The notes below the pieces were generated by a model. It did not search any database and was not told where the DNA came from. It was given only the letters and a program-made list of their open reading frames with translations. A program made the position numbers and the translations under genes. A stretch of 45,259 bases of DNA from an uncultured Roseateles sp. (GTDB lineage Bacteria > Pseudomonadota > Gammaproteobacteria > Burkholderiales > Burkholderiaceae). The DNA lies in NCBI GenBank assembly GCA_946886855.1, contig CAMPJJ010000038.1, forward strand, positions 1 to 45,259, given 5' to 3'. Position 1 is the stretch's first letter. Every line of letters starts with the position of its first letter. Shown here piece after piece: positions 45,054-45,259 of the stretch.

Positions 45054-45159
45054 GCGTCCGGCCCGGGGTTCACGTCGCTCGTCAACGGAAGGCGGGCAGG
45101 GGGCTCCTCATACTGTTCGCATGCTCACAAAATCGTCGCGCCCCTCGCTCCGAGTCAAC

Positions 45160-45259
45160 GGGAGGGGGGGCCGGGGGGGCGCGTTTTTGTGGCTGCGGCA
45201 ACGGGTCGGTGCCCCCCCCCCCCCCGCCCGTGTGGCGCGGCGAGAGCCCCCCGGCCGCC
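45160..45259. other. Homopolymer-rich end, probably low-quality contig terminus
   Basis: Runs of seven G, and of fourteen C or so near 45213-45226, plus dense G/C blocks, unlike the rest of the window. An open frame from ATG 45121 crosses it to the end (MLTKSSRPSLRVNGRG and on), but its sequence is shaped by the homopolymers and cannot be trusted as a gene. Confidence 0.6.

Overview
The window is very GC-rich, tightly packed chromosomal DNA of a betaproteobacterium. The gene content (pectin and chitin degradation, orphan Bug-type binding proteins, KdgR-type IclR regulator, GC-rich REP-like palindromes) suggests a Burkholderiales member of the Roseateles/Mitsuaria kind. That placement is an inference from gene content and style; no rRNA or other taxonomic marker is present. 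The last ~100 bases look like the unreliable end of a contig.

Region 1 (1-11602) is a pectin/oligogalacturonate locus. After the 5' end of a leftward secreted-protein gene come kdgF (leftward) and, divergently, kduI, kduD, a four-gene oligogalacturonide-type ABC importer (togMNAB-like), oligogalacturonate lyase (ogl), a secreted pectin methylesterase-pectate lyase fusion, and kdgR. A KdgR-type operator sits between kdgF and kduI. The logic is: demethylate and cut pectin outside, import oligomers, cleave them with Ogl, and convert the unsaturated product through KdgF, KduI and KduD to 2-keto-3-deoxygluconate.

Region 2 (11660-20132) is a D-glucarate pathway: a GntR/FadR-type regulator with a perfect palindrome upstream, then Bug protein, gudD, second Bug protein, garL, garR and glycerate kinase. 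A two-gene toxin-antitoxin-like pair (DUF4258 protein and HTH protein) with two 17-bp palindromes sits between the regulator and the operon.

Region 3 (20133-30479) is mixed: a Crp/Fnr-type regulator, an HDOD protein, a GFA-family protein, a cluster of REP palindromes, a GH18 chitinase with CBM6, a lipoprotein combining a calcium-type beta/gamma-crystallin domain with a metzincin protease, a PhyH-like oxygenase and a DUF2339 membrane protein.

Region 4 (29904-34368, leftward) holds a phosphoethanolamine-transferase-family enzyme, response regulator, histidine kinase and an outer-membrane beta-barrel, an order that recalls pmrCAB. A TDT/SLAC1-family channel follows on the other strand.

Region 5 (35651-42152) is purine catabolism: xdhA and xdhB leftward, and divergently a LysR regulator and guanine deaminase. 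Region 6 (42306-45053) has an S9 peptidase and a cold-shock-domain membrane protein, each followed by a good intrinsic terminator.

Short tandem repeats (periods 6, 8, 12 and 17 bp) recur at gene ends and in low-complexity protein tails across the window.
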